Shown here: one piece after another, positions 54,765-63,072 of the stretch
Layout of the letters: every line of letters starts with the position of its first letter
Numbering within the stretch: the stretch's first letter is position 1
Assembly (NCBI GenBank): GCA_004793585.1
Contig: SRZB01000004.1
Span: 1 to 64,000, forward strand
Direction of reading: 5' to 3'
Source: Hominisplanchenecus murintestinalis
GTDB lineage: Bacteria; Bacillota; Clostridia; Lachnospirales; Lachnospiraceae
Length of the DNA: 64,000 bases
Program-made: the position numbers and the translations under genes
Notes under the pieces: model-generated
The model's input: the letters and a program-made list of their open reading frames with translations, nothing else
The model's database searches: none
Told to the model about the DNA's origin: nothing

Positions 54765-54893
54765 ATGGACGAAGTTTTAAAAGAGAAAGAATTGGGCAAA
54801 GGGGTTATACAGCGCATAAATAAAGGAGTTTTGTTAAAATGGAAGCATACAAAAGCGAGTTTATCGATTTTATGGTGGATAGTGATGTCCTGA
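54765..54893 (+). CDS. Possible 42-residue upstream reading frame overlapping pyrE
   Basis: ATG 54765 follows a strong AAAGGAG site and opens MDEVLKEKELGKGVIQRINK, continuing to a TGA at 54891-54893, 55 bases inside pyrE and out of frame with it. It could couple translation to pyrE or act as a regulatory leader peptide; it may also be chance. No family is recognised. Confidence 0.4.
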   Translation: MDEVLKEKELGKGVIQRINKGVLLKWKHTKASLSILWWIVMS

Positions 54894-55513
54894 AGTTTGG
54901 AGAGTTTACGCTGAAAAGCGGAAGAAAATCCCCGTTTTTTATGAATGCGGGGGCTTACGTAACAGGTACGCAGCTTCGGAAGCTGGGAGAATATTATGCG
55001 AAAGCGATTCATGACAATTATGGACTGGATTTTGACGTGCTGTTCGGGCCGGCATATAAAGGGATTCCTTTGAGCGTGGCGACGACGATGGCGATCAGCG
55101 AGCTTTATGGAAAGGATATCCGCTATTGTTCGAACAGAAAAGAGGAAAAAGACCATGGGGATGCGGGAATCCTTCTGGGGAGTAAGATCAAGGACGGCGA
55201 CAGGGTGGTGATTATTGAGGATGTGACCACATCAGGAAAGTCTATTGAAGAAACATTTCCGATTATCCGTGCTCAGGGCCGGGTAGAAATCAAAGGGCTT
55301 ATGGTATCTTTGAACCGTATGGAGAGAGGAAAGGGCGAGAAGAGCGCTTTGGAGGAAATCCGGGAGAAATACGGTTTCCAGGCAAATGCTATTGTGAGTA
55401 TGGCAGAGGTTGTGGAATATCTGCATAATAAAGAATGCGGCGGCAGGGTTGTGATTGATGATACCATTAAAGCGGCAATTGATGTATATTATGAGCAGTA
55501 CGGCGCAAAATAA
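54839..55513 (+). CDS. pyrE: Orotate phosphoribosyltransferase
   Basis: The product is 224 residues. It joins orotate to PRPP to give OMP in pyrimidine synthesis. The PRPP-binding motif VVIIEDVTTSGKS and the substrate loop around NRKEEKDHGD are clear, as are LKSGRKSPFF and FGPAYKGIPL. It stands away from other pyrimidine genes except pyrG earlier in the window. The site AAAGGAG lies 11 bases before the ATG. It may be translated partly by coupling to the small upstream frame. Confidence 0.95.
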   Translation: MEAYKSEFIDFMVDSDVLKFGEFTLKSGRKSPFFMNAGAYVTGTQLRKLGEYYAKAIHDNYGLDFDVLFGPAYKGIPLSVATTMAISELYGKDIRYCSNRKEEKDHGDAGILLGSKIKDGDRVVIIEDVTTSGKSIEETFPIIRAQGRVEIKGLMVSLNRMERGKGEKSALEEIREKYGFQANAIVSMAEVVEYLHNKECGGRVVIDDTIKAAIDVYYEQYGAK

Positions 55514-55537
55514 AGCGGATTAGTAAGGAGGGCTGGT

Positions 55538-55690
55538 ATGAGTGAAAAGGTGTACAGGACAATGGGCGGTGCAGGTGCGTCCGGCATAGCGGTGGGAGTA
55601 GTTGTGCTGGTCACAGGGATTGTTTCGGGAATTTTGTTGATTGTGCAGGGTGCAAGACTTTTAAAGAACAGGAAGAGCGTGCTGATTTAA
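55538..55690 (+). CDS. Small membrane protein, 50 residues
   Basis: ATG 55538 is preceded by a near-ideal AAGGAGGG site. The product is 50 residues with one glycine-rich membrane helix (about 12-37, IAVGVVVLVTGIVSGILLIV) and a basic end (ARLLKNRKS). No family is recognised. The gene sits 24 bases after pyrE and 1 base before the VanZ-like gene, so it is surely cotranscribed. The ribosome site and spacing make it a real gene despite its size. Confidence 0.7.
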   Translation: MSEKVYRTMGGAGASGIAVGVVVLVTGIVSGILLIVQGARLLKNRKSVLI

Positions 55691-55691
55691 G

Positions 55692-56153
55692 ATGAGGTAT
55701 GAGACGAAAAGAATGATACGCATAGCCGGGCTGATACTGTTTATCTGTTATCTGCTCGGTCTGACGTATTTTCTGTTTTTTGCGGAGAGTTATGGAAGGA
55801 CAGTGACAGACCGGGAATATTCGTACAATCTGGTGCCGTTCCTGGAAATTAAGCGTTTTTGGCAGAACAGGGAACTGATTGGGCATTTTGCGGTGTTTAT
55901 TAACTTGGCAGGAAATGTACTGGCATTTGTTCCCTTTGGATTTTTTTTGCCGATGCTTGGCAGCCACGCGAGAGGATTATTCCGCATGGGGCTGTTTAGC
56001 TTTGAGTTCAGCCTCCTGGTTGAGACTATACAGCTGGTGTCAAAAGTGGGGAGCTTTGATGTGGATGATTTGATGCTCAACACCCTGGGCGGAATTCTGG
56101 GATACGTGATTTTTTCGTTGTGCAATTATATAAGGAGAAAAGTGTATGGCTAA
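55692..56153 (+). CDS. VanZ-family membrane protein
   Basis: The product is 153 residues with about four membrane segments. VanZ-like features are YNLVPFLEIKRF, NLAGNVLAFVPFGFFLP and the acidic DVDDLMLNTLGGILGY motif. VanZ proteins give low-level teicoplanin resistance in enterococci, but most relatives are of unknown function, so no resistance is implied. The 3' end overlaps the next gene by 8 bases. Confidence 0.88.
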   Translation: MRYETKRMIRIAGLILFICYLLGLTYFLFFAESYGRTVTDREYSYNLVPFLEIKRFWQNRELIGHFAVFINLAGNVLAFVPFGFFLPMLGSHARGLFRMGLFSFEFSLLVETIQLVSKVGSFDVDDLMLNTLGGILGYVIFSLCNYIRRKVYG

Positions 56154-56466
56154 GAAACGGATGTATTCTTTCGCAGAGAAAAAGCATTCTCAGAGAGGGC
56201 TTGTCTCAACAATCCTGGGAGGGCTTTCACTGGTGATTTTTGGCGCGTTGGCATACCTCGCCTATTATCTGGACGGAGAGGGCGGGGCGTATATGGGAAC
56301 GATAGGGCTGACAGGCGCCGTATTTTCCGTAATGGGGCTGATTTTGGGATTGGTTAGTTTTGGAGAGCATGACACACATCTGCTCTTTCCGAAGATTGGT
56401 TCAATTCTCAACGGCTGTGTGCTGGCGATTTGGATTTTTGTGATTTTGATTGGTTTTGGAGGGTGA
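56146..56466 (+). CDS. Small three-helix membrane protein (DUF6142-like)
   Basis: The product is 106 residues. A short basic start (MAKKRMYSFAEKKHSQRG) is followed by three hydrophobic helices (about 20-42, 48-68 and 83-104). The pattern YSFAEKKHSQRG.....LG recalls the DUF6142 family of Clostridia, as far as I can recall; function unknown. It overlaps the VanZ-like gene by 8 bases, and the next gene starts 7 bases after its stop. Confidence 0.7.
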   Translation: MAKKRMYSFAEKKHSQRGLVSTILGGLSLVIFGALAYLAYYLDGEGGAYMGTIGLTGAVFSVMGLILGLVSFGEHDTHLLFPKIGSILNGCVLAIWIFVILIGFGG

Positions 56467-56473
56467 GCAGGAG

Positions 56474-57058
56474 ATGGAGAGACTGCGGCAGCAGATGGAA
56501 TTTATCCTGGAAGTGGATAAGCTGAAAAATATAACACGGCAGACCTGGCTTTCGTCAGGTGAAAGAAAAGAAAATGACAGTGAGCATTCCTGGCATCTGG
56601 CCTTGATGTGCGCGCTGCTTGCGGAGTATGCAAATGAGCAGATTGATGTACTGCGCACGATGACGATGGTGCTGATTCATGATATTGTTGAAATTGACGC
56701 GGGAGATACGTATGCTTATGATGCAGCCGGAAATGCTACGAAAAGAGAGCGGGAGGTTCAGGCGGCAAACCGCCTTTTTCATCTGCTGCCCCCTGATCAG
56801 GCAGAGTACATGAGAGGGCTGTGGGATGAGTTTGAAGCCGGGGAGACAGCGGAGGCAAAATTTGCACTGTCACTGGACAAGATTCAGCCGATTCTGCTCA
56901 ATGATGCTTCCGGAGGGAAGTCCTGGAGGGAACATCAGGTGAAGGTGTCTCAGATTATGGAGCGGAATGTGCGTACGCCGGAAGGCTCGAAGGAGCTGTG
57001 GGGGTATGCCGGGAAGCTGATTGAGAAGAATGTGAAGAATGGGAATATCGAATGTTAG
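56474..57058 (+). CDS. HD-domain phosphohydrolase (YfbR/HDDC2-like nucleotidase)
   Basis: The product is 194 residues from ATG 56474, whose site (GGAGGG/AGGAG) lies within the end of the previous gene. The HD metal motifs are intact: DSEHSWHLALM (His), VLIHDIVEIDAGDT (His-Asp then Glu/Asp) and ALSLDKIQPIL (last Asp). Relatives cleave 5'-phosphates from deoxynucleotides in the cytoplasm; that is the probable role. It ends 13 bases before the peptidase gene and follows the membrane-protein genes in one run from pyrE. Confidence 0.85.
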   Translation: MERLRQQMEFILEVDKLKNITRQTWLSSGERKENDSEHSWHLALMCALLAEYANEQIDVLRTMTMVLIHDIVEIDAGDTYAYDAAGNATKREREVQAANRLFHLLPPDQAEYMRGLWDEFEAGETAEAKFALSLDKIQPILLNDASGGKSWREHQVKVSQIMERNVRTPEGSKELWGYAGKLIEKNVKNGNIEC

Positions 57059-57071
57059 GGGAGGAGCAGAG

Positions 57072-59123
57072 ATGCCGCGAGAGGACAGTATCATACAGGA
57101 ACGATATGATTTGACGATAGAGCGTATTGCGTCTATATTGCAGGAGCATACGGTATCGGAGCCGTTTGGCGATTATTTCGCAAAGACGGCCTCTTTTCTT
57201 TTTATGCTTCATCAGGCAGATATTAGGTGGGAGCGTAGTCTGGAGGAGTGGCAGGAATGGAACAGGCAGCTTTATGAGGACATCCTGCCTGAAAACTATG
57301 GGAGCAGCTACGGGAATCCTGCATATGCAGTGGAGCAGCTGGGCGAGGTTCATGGACGGATTTTGAGTTTCCTTTATACGGAACTGAGGGGCATTATCGT
57401 ATATAAATATGAGGGGCGCCTGGAGGATATCACGGTGCTGCATGAATTGTTTATTGAAATTTACAATTGTTTTGAAGAGGAGGAACTTCCGTCTTACCGT
57501 GAAATCCAGCAGATTATTTATTGGCATATCAGTGATTACAGCGATTTGACGGTGAGCCGCCGCATCCGCGAGGCCGTAGACCCATCGCTGGATTTTGCGG
57601 CGAAGATTGTTCTGGAAGAGGATTTGACGGATTTGCGTTATCTGTATAAATATGGAGAATACATTACGCAGAATGAGCTTCGGATGGCGGAACACCTGAA
57701 TTCCCTTCCTCAGGAAACGATTAAACGAATGGCAGACACTTACACAGAAGGATATCGGATGGGTTTTGTGCTGGGGAACAAAGATTTGTCAAAGAAAAAG
57801 ACGGTAAATATCCGCTATGCTGTCGGATTTGAGAGGATGATCCGCGCAGCAGTGGAAAATTTTTATAAAATGGGACTGAAACCAGTGATTTACCGTTCGG
57901 CAGCTGCAAGCGTCAATCGGAGGGGACAGTCTCGTGTGGGGTATTTTGGGGCGATTCCAAACAAGCAGTATGATTATGACCACAGGGCGGACGCAGCAGT
58001 TTATCTGGATAAACCCTTTGTGGAGCGAAAGCTCGGTGTGATGCGCGCTGCCTATGAAGAATATAAAGAATTGGCGTATGTCCATGCAGGACCAGCCTGT
58101 GTGGAGACGTTTGGCGAGGCGCCTTTTATACCGGAGAATAAGCCAGAGTCCTATCGTTTTTCAGAAAAGCAGCAGCAGCTCCAGGTCAGCCTGGATAACG
58201 AATCCGCCCGCATTACCAACCGCTATATAAAAGGTGAGGAGCGGAGTTTCACGATTATTGCCTTTCCGGTTCCAGAGATTGGTTCAGATTTTTCGGAAAT
58301 TTTTGACGAAATAGTAAAGATTAATACGCTCGATTATTCTCTGTACCGAAGAATACAGCAGACCCTGATTGATACGCTGGATAAAGGAAAGGCAGTGCAT
58401 ATCCTGGGCTGCGGGGAGAATCATACGGATTTGACGGTACAGCTTCACAAGCTGGAGCATCCGTCAAAAGAAACGAATTTTGAAAACTGCGTGGCAGATG
58501 TAAACATTCCGGTGGGCGAGGTATTCACTTCCCCGGTGCTGAAAGGAACAGAGGGCGTGCTGGAAGTGGGGCGCGTGTATTTAAATGAATTGTGTTACGA
58601 AAACTTCCATATGGAATTTAAGGACGGAATGGTCACAGAATATACTTGCGGGAATTTCGAATCTGAAGAAGAAAACAGACGTTACATCCGGGAAAATGTG
58701 CTGCACCATCATGATACTCTTCCGATGGGGGAATTTGCCATCGGAACGAATACGACTGCATATGCGGCGGCCAGGAAATATGATATCGCCGGATGCCTGC
58801 CGATTCTGATTGCAGAAAAAATGGGACCGCACTTTGCTGTGGGAGATACCTGCTATAGCTGGGCGGAGGATACGGCAGTCTACAATCCTGACGGAAAAGA
58901 GATTATTGCCCGCGATAATGAAATTTCCATCTTGAGAAAGACAGATATTGGAAAGGCGTATCTGGGATGTCATACCGATATTACGATTCCTTACGAAGAA
59001 TTGGGGAAAATCGAAGTCATCTGCAGCGACGGCGCCCGGATTCCGGTGATAGAAGACGGAAGGTTTGTTCTGGAAGGGACAGAAGAGCTTAACGTACCTC
59101 TGGAAAGGGAGGGAGTGGTCTAA
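57072..59123 (+). CDS. M29-family (AmpS/AmpT-like) aminopeptidase with long N-terminal extension
   Basis: The product is 683 residues from ATG 57072, just after GGGGAGGAG. The C-terminal half (about 320-683) is an M29 metallopeptidase: DVNIPVGEVFTSP with the metal Glu, LPMGEFAIGTNT with the second Glu, and EKMGPHFAVGDT with YSWAEDTAVYN for the remaining metal ligands and catalytic residues. Ordinary M29 enzymes have about 370-410 residues, so the first 300 or so are extra; that part is helical and acidic (LFIEIYNCFEEEELPSYRE) and I do not recognise it. It is a cytoplasmic aminopeptidase by inference. It follows the HD gene by 13 bases. Confidence 0.82.
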   Translation: MPREDSIIQERYDLTIERIASILQEHTVSEPFGDYFAKTASFLFMLHQADIRWERSLEEWQEWNRQLYEDILPENYGSSYGNPAYAVEQLGEVHGRILSFLYTELRGIIVYKYEGRLEDITVLHELFIEIYNCFEEEELPSYREIQQIIYWHISDYSDLTVSRRIREAVDPSLDFAAKIVLEEDLTDLRYLYKYGEYITQNELRMAEHLNSLPQETIKRMADTYTEGYRMGFVLGNKDLSKKKTVNIRYAVGFERMIRAAVENFYKMGLKPVIYRSAAASVNRRGQSRVGYFGAIPNKQYDYDHRADAAVYLDKPFVERKLGVMRAAYEEYKELAYVHAGPACVETFGEAPFIPENKPESYRFSEKQQQLQVSLDNESARITNRYIKGEERSFTIIAFPVPEIGSDFSEIFDEIVKINTLDYSLYRRIQQTLIDTLDKGKAVHILGCGENHTDLTVQLHKLEHPSKETNFENCVADVNIPVGEVFTSPVLKGTEGVLEVGRVYLNELCYENFHMEFKDGMVTEYTCGNFESEEENRRYIRENVLHHHDTLPMGEFAIGTNTTAYAAARKYDIAGCLPILIAEKMGPHFAVGDTCYSWAEDTAVYNPDGKEIIARDNEISILRKTDIGKAYLGCHTDITIPYEELGKIEVICSDGARIPVIEDGRFVLEGTEELNVPLEREGVV

Positions 59124-59217
59124 TAAAAAGCTTTTACTTGGCTGAAAAGGCTGCAAGTAGGAACATGCAAGTAAAAAAATATTTTAAACAAAACTATGAA
59201 AAAGAAGGAGAAAAGTT

Positions 59218-60027
59218 ATGAAGGTAAACAAACATAGGAAAAAAATAGCGGCAGCCCTTGCTGTTGGACTTGCACTGTCCCCTGTATCTGAGGATTTATT
59301 TGCATTTACTGCCAGCTCGACGCCGGCTTGTGTATCGGCGGCAAAGGCGCGTACAAAAAAAGGCTGGCGTACGATTAGGGGCGGGAAAAAGAGATATTAT
59401 AAAAAGGGAAAGTATGTCACAGGGATTCAGAAAATCCGTAAAAAGTATTATTATTTTGATAAGAAAGGAATTATGAAGACCGGAACCGTGTATAACCGGA
59501 CAGCCGTTTATTACCTGGACAACAAAGGTATCCTGGAAGCATTCCGAAAAAAATCTGTTTATTACTATCCAAATGGCAAACGTATGAGCACAACAGAGGC
59601 ACAGGATTTCAAAACTCTGCAGACGGCAAAATCCATTGCAGGGCAGGTTACAAATTCCCGCATGACCCAGGAACAAAAACTAAAAGCATGTTTTGACTGG
59701 GTGATTTCGAAACCTTACGTTACGAGGCGTACATTTGCAAATGTGAAAGGCTGGCCGGCTGTTTATGCTAATGATCATTTCTTACTGGGCGGCGGCAATT
59801 GTTTTTCTGATGCAGCCGCATTCGCCTACTTTGCCAAAGCTCTTGGCTATAAAAATGTTTATGTCTGTGTAGACTGCGATGGAAGCGGAGGGCGGGGGCA
59901 TGCCTGGGCGGAAATAAACGGACTGGCTTATGATCCGCTTTTTGCAGAAGCTAAAAGTTATAGTGCAAATTATGCAGCGCCATACGGCACCTATATTCTG
60001 CATCCGATTCTGCATATTGCTTTGTAG
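59218..60027 (+). CDS. Secreted transglutaminase-like protein with wall-binding repeats
   Basis: The product is 269 residues. It has a signal peptide (basic start, IAAALAVGLALSPV), then choline/glucan-type repeats (about 45-125: GWRTIRGGKKRYYKKGKYV, KKYYYFDKKGIMKTG, AVYYLDNKGIL). The transglutaminase-like domain (about 130-265) keeps a full Cys-His-Asp triad: GGGNCFSDAAAFAYFAKALGY (Cys; split motif), GRGHAWAEI and YDPLF. It could be a peptidase or cross-linker acting at the wall. The wall repeats resemble those of the deacetylase at 16770. An AAGGAG site lies before the ATG. It has its own terminator. Confidence 0.85.
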   Translation: MKVNKHRKKIAAALAVGLALSPVSEDLFAFTASSTPACVSAAKARTKKGWRTIRGGKKRYYKKGKYVTGIQKIRKKYYYFDKKGIMKTGTVYNRTAVYYLDNKGILEAFRKKSVYYYPNGKRMSTTEAQDFKTLQTAKSIAGQVTNSRMTQEQKLKACFDWVISKPYVTRRTFANVKGWPAVYANDHFLLGGGNCFSDAAAFAYFAKALGYKNVYVCVDCDGSGGRGHAWAEINGLAYDPLFAEAKSYSANYAAPYGTYILHPILHIAL

Positions 60028-60061
60028 ATTCAGTGTTAGTCATTTGGTAGCCAAATCAGAA

Positions 60062-60090
60062 AAAGCCGCTCAAAAATGGGCGGCTTTCAT
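60062..60090 (+). terminator. Terminator of the transglutaminase-like gene
   Basis: AAAGCCGC (60062-60069) pairs with GCGGCTTT (60080-60087), with a few more inner pairs. The T-run is short (TTTCATT). Confidence 0.7.
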
Positions 60091-60104
60091 TGGTCAGAAA
60101 ATGA

Positions 60105-60131
60105 AAAAAGCCTTGAAAACCAAGGCTTTTT
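60105..60131 (-). terminator. Terminator of the tRNA-Thr gene
   Basis: An 11-base-pair stem (60105-60115 with 60121-60131) lies directly behind the tRNA on the minus strand and ends in a T-run. Confidence 0.85.
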
Positions 60132-60135
60132 AAAA

Positions 60136-60208
60136 AGCTGATGACGGGACTCGGACCCGTGACCTCCTCACTACCAATGAGGTGCGCTACCACCTGTGCC
60201 ACATCAGC
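60136..60208 (-). tRNA. tRNA-Thr (anticodon GGU)
   Basis: Read on the minus strand this gives a complete cloverleaf of 73 bases. The acceptor is GCTGATG with CATCAGC, the anticodon arm is CCTCA-TTGGTAG-TGAGG, which puts GGT at the anticodon, and the T arm is ACGGG-TTCGAGT-CCCGT. The discriminator base is T. CCA is not encoded. One weak pair (A-C) lies in the D stem. It stands alone, with a terminator immediately downstream and no integrase nearby. Confidence 0.93.
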
Positions 60209-60359
60209 CTGTACACGACAAATCATCGCTACGTTTAGCAATTCTACCATAAACCAGATTCCTTGTCAACGGCTTTTTTGTATTTTTGTCTGGTGTGATA
60301 GTTGTATTTTTTTTAGGAATATAGTAAGATGAATGAAGAGCAAAAGAAAGGGGAAATGT

Positions 60360-60791
60360 ATGGAACGAGAACTGATTTTCTGGCTGGTTCTGCTGGTTGT
60401 CCTTCTGGTGATAGAGCTGGCTACCCTTGGGTTGACGACAATTTGGTTCGCAGGAGGCGCTGCGGCTGCTTTTGTAGCATCGATTCTTGGGGCGGGGCTT
60501 GTGGTGCAGATTGTGGTCTTTTTGGCAGTGTCCATTTTACTGCTGGTATTCACCAGACCCTTTGCTGCAAAATATATTAATAAAAACAGAGTAAGGACAA
60601 ATGTGGACAGCTTGCTTGGGCAGAAGGCGGTAGTGACGCAGGATATAGACAATTTGGCAGGAACGGGCGAAGCCCGGGTAGACGGCAAGGTATGGATGGC
60701 GCGCACAGAAAATGATGGGGAACAGATTGTGTGCGGAACCACAGTTACGATCCTGGGGGTGAGCGGTGTGAAGCTTATTGTAGAGAAATGA
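60360..60791 (+). CDS. NfeD-family membrane protein
   Basis: The product is 143 residues from ATG 60360, after AAAGGGG; an in-frame start at 60333 has no site. Three or so membrane segments at the N-terminus (LIFWLVLLVVLLVIELATLG first) are followed by a soluble OB-fold (about 75-140: LLGQKAVVTQDID and the closing VSGVKLIVEK). NfeD proteins pair with SPFH proteins in membrane microdomains, which agrees with the SPFH gene 58 bases downstream. Confidence 0.9.
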   Translation: MERELIFWLVLLVVLLVIELATLGLTTIWFAGGAAAAFVASILGAGLVVQIVVFLAVSILLLVFTRPFAAKYINKNRVRTNVDSLLGQKAVVTQDIDNLAGTGEARVDGKVWMARTENDGEQIVCGTTVTILGVSGVKLIVEK

Positions 60792-60849
60792 TAACTGACG
60801 GAGCAAGCAGTAACAAAATGGAATATGAAGAGAACTGGGAGGTATGATT

Positions 60850-61794
60850 ATGGAACCTGGAAATATTGTTGCATCGGTATTGGTTGGGATTTTGGTGTTG
60901 ATTGTCCTGATGATTTTGATTTCGTGTATCAGGATTGTACCGCAGGCGACGGCGTTGGTTATTGAGCGTTTGGGGGGATACCGCGGAACTTGGAGCGTGG
61001 GGCTTCATGTGAAAGCGCCGTTTATCGACAGAGTTGCAAAAAGGGTGAACTTGAAAGAGCAGGTTGTTGATTTTGAACCGCAGCCGGTTATTACAAAAGA
61101 TAATGTAACTATGCGGATTGACACGGTTGTATTTTATCAGATTACAGACCCGAAACTGTTTGCGTATGGTGTGGAAAATCCGATTATGGCGATTGAGAAT
61201 CTGACGGCGACAACGCTGCGGAATATTATCGGTGATTTGGAGCTGGATCAGACATTGACTTCCAGGGAGACGATTAATACGAAAATGCGTGCATCGCTGG
61301 ATGTGGCAACCGACCCGTGGGGCATTAAGGTAAATAGAGTGGAGCTGAAAAATATCATTCCGCCGGCAGCGATCCAGGATGCTATGGAGAAGCAGATGAA
61401 AGCAGAGCGTGAGCGGAGAGAATCTATTCTCCGGGCAGAGGGTGAGAAAAAGTCCACGATTCTGGTGGCGGAAGGAAAGAAAGAATCGGCAATCCTGGAT
61501 GCAGAGGCAGAGAAACAGGCGGCAATCCTGCGCGCAGAGGCAGCGAAAGAAAAGATGATCCGGGAAGCCGAAGGAGAGGCGGAGGCTATCCTGAAAGTGC
61601 AGAAAGCAAATGCAGACGGACTCCGTTTCCTGAAAGAAGCAGGTGCAGATCAGCCGGTTCTTGCACTGAAGAGTTTTGAAGCTTTGGAAAAAGTGGCGGA
61701 TGGGAAGGCTACAAAAATTATTATTCCATCAGAAATCCAAAATGTAGCAGGGCTTGTGAAAGCCGTGACAGAAGTAGCGAAAGAGGAGATATAA
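60850..61794 (+). CDS. SPFH/band 7 (stomatin-like) membrane scaffold protein
   Basis: The product is 314 residues. I prefer ATG 60850, because the ATG at 60844 sits only one base from GGGAGG. A single N-terminal helix ([16 protein letters not shown]) is followed by the band 7 domain ([19 protein letters not shown], then [20 protein letters not shown]), and by a long Ala/Glu-rich coiled coil (about 185-260) of the form [17 protein letters not shown]. It probably oligomerises with the NfeD protein encoded upstream to form membrane microdomains. argF starts 2 bases after its stop. Confidence 0.92.
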   Translation: MEPGNIVASVLVGILVLIVLMILISCIRIVPQATALVIERLGGYRGTWSVGLHVKAPFIDRVAKRVNLKEQVVDFEPQPVITKDNVTMRIDTVVFYQITDPKLFAYGVENPIMAIENLTATTLRNIIGDLELDQTLTSRETINTKMRASLDVATDPWGIKVNRVELKNIIPPAAIQDAMEKQMKAERERRESILRAEGEKKSTILVAEGKKESAILDAEAEKQAAILRAEAAKEKMIREAEGEAEAILKVQKANADGLRFLKEAGADQPVLALKSFEALEKVADGKATKIIIPSEIQNVAGLVKAVTEVAKEEI

Positions 61795-61796
61795 AA

Positions 61797-62786
61797 ATGA
61801 ATTTAAAAGGAAGAAATTTTTTGACGTTGAAAGACTATACGGACGAGGAAATCATGTATCTGTTGGATTTGGCGGCAGAACTGAAAGATAAGAAGAAAAA
61901 GGGTATCCCGGTGGATACCCTCAGAGGGAAAAACGTTGCGTTGATTTTTGAAAAAACAAGTACCAGAACCAGGTGTTCTTTTGAAGTGGCGGCACATGAT
62001 TTGGGGATGGGTGCAACGTATCTGGATCCTAAAAGCTCACAGATAGGAAAAAAAGAGAGTATTGCCGATACTGCCAGGGTACTTGGAAGGATGTTTGAGG
62101 GTATTGAGTACCGGGGATATGGGCAGGAAATCGTAGAAGAATTGGCAGAACATGCCGGAGTCCCGGTATGGAATGGGCTTACGAACGAGTATCATCCGAC
62201 ACAGATGCTGGCTGATTTGCTGACAATCCGGGAGCATTTTGGGGAGCTGAAAGGAAAGAAGTTGGTTTATATGGGCGACGCCCGTTACAATATGGGAAAT
62301 TCCCTGATGATTGCCTGTGCGAAAATGGGGATGCATTTTACGGCGTGTACGACGAAAAAATATTTTCCGGATGCGGAGCTGGTGAAGCTTTGTGAGGAGT
62401 ATGCTGAGGTTTCCGGCGGGAGTGTGACGCTGACAGAAGACGTGATGGAGGGCACGAAAGGCGCTGATGTAATCTATACGGATGTGTGGGTGTCTATGGG
62501 AGAACCGGACGAGATTTGGGAAGAGCGTATCCGGGAGCTTACGCCGTATAAAGTGACAGCCGATGTGATGAAAAATGCGGGCGAGCAGTCTATTTTCCTG
62601 CACTGCCTTCCGGCTTTCCATGATTTAAAGACTCAGATTGGAAGGGAAATGGGAGAACGTTTCCGGCTTGAAGATATGGAAGTTACAGATGAAGTGTTTG
62701 AGTCGGTACAGTCAAAAGTGTTTGACGAAGCAGAAAACAGGATGCATACAATTAAGGCAGTGATGCTTGCTACTTTAGGAGAGTAG
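61797..62786 (+). CDS. argF: Ornithine carbamoyltransferase
   Basis: The product is 329 residues. It makes citrulline from ornithine and carbamoyl phosphate in arginine synthesis; a catabolic (ArcB) role cannot be excluded, but no arginine deiminase genes are here. Motifs are [12 protein letters not shown] for carbamoyl phosphate, [33 protein letters not shown] for ornithine and HCLPAFHD with the catalytic Cys. It lies unusually close (2 bases) behind an SPFH gene, away from other arginine genes. Confidence 0.95.
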   Translation: MNLKGRNFLTLKDYTDEEIMYLLDLAAELKDKKKKGIPVDTLRGKNVALIFEKTSTRTRCSFEVAAHDLGMGATYLDPKSSQIGKKESIADTARVLGRMFEGIEYRGYGQEIVEELAEHAGVPVWNGLTNEYHPTQMLADLLTIREHFGELKGKKLVYMGDARYNMGNSLMIACAKMGMHFTACTTKKYFPDAELVKLCEEYAEVSGGSVTLTEDVMEGTKGADVIYTDVWVSMGEPDEIWEERIRELTPYKVTADVMKNAGEQSIFLHCLPAFHDLKTQIGREMGERFRLEDMEVTDEVFESVQSKVFDEAENRMHTIKAVMLATLGE

Positions 62787-62787
62787 G

Positions 62788-63072
62788 ATGGATAGGAAAA
62801 AGGCCGGGGCAGTGCTGAATCTGGAACTTTTGGGCGGCATTGCAGGTTTGGTTTTAATCATATGTTCCGTAGCGGCATGTTTGGATATCGATAATATGCA
62901 GGGATTTTTTGTTCTGATATCGGGTCTGGGCGTACTCGTCAATGGAATCCTGGCAGGATTGAAGCTGTTGAGGAAAAAATATATTTTGGGTACAATCTTA
63001 GTGTTTTTTGCAGCTGCACTGTTTGTTCTGTTTGTATTGCAGCTGTTGACAGCAGAAAGGCTTTTAGGATGA
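62788..63072 (+). CDS. Small three-helix membrane protein, unknown
   Basis: The product is 94 residues. Three hydrophobic helices occupy most of it (about 14-32, 38-58 and 66-87), and a short basic linker RKKYI sits between the last two. No family is recognised. It starts 1 base after argF, and its TGA overlaps the ATG of birA (ATGA), so translation is coupled on both sides. Its position does not reveal a role. Confidence 0.7.
   Translation: MDRKKAGAVLNLELLGGIAGLVLIICSVAACLDIDNMQGFFVLISGLGVLVNGILAGLKLLRKKYILGTILVFFAAALFVLFVLQLLTAERLLG

Noticed and set aside
55692..56153. VanZ-like gene as a glycopeptide resistance determinant.
   Set aside because: Most VanZ-family proteins in gut Clostridia are of unknown function, and no van ligase, dehydrogenase or regulator genes are nearby.
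60136..60208. tRNA-Thr as an integration site for a genomic island.
   Set aside because: There is no integrase, no repeated 3' tRNA end and no change of gene type around it.
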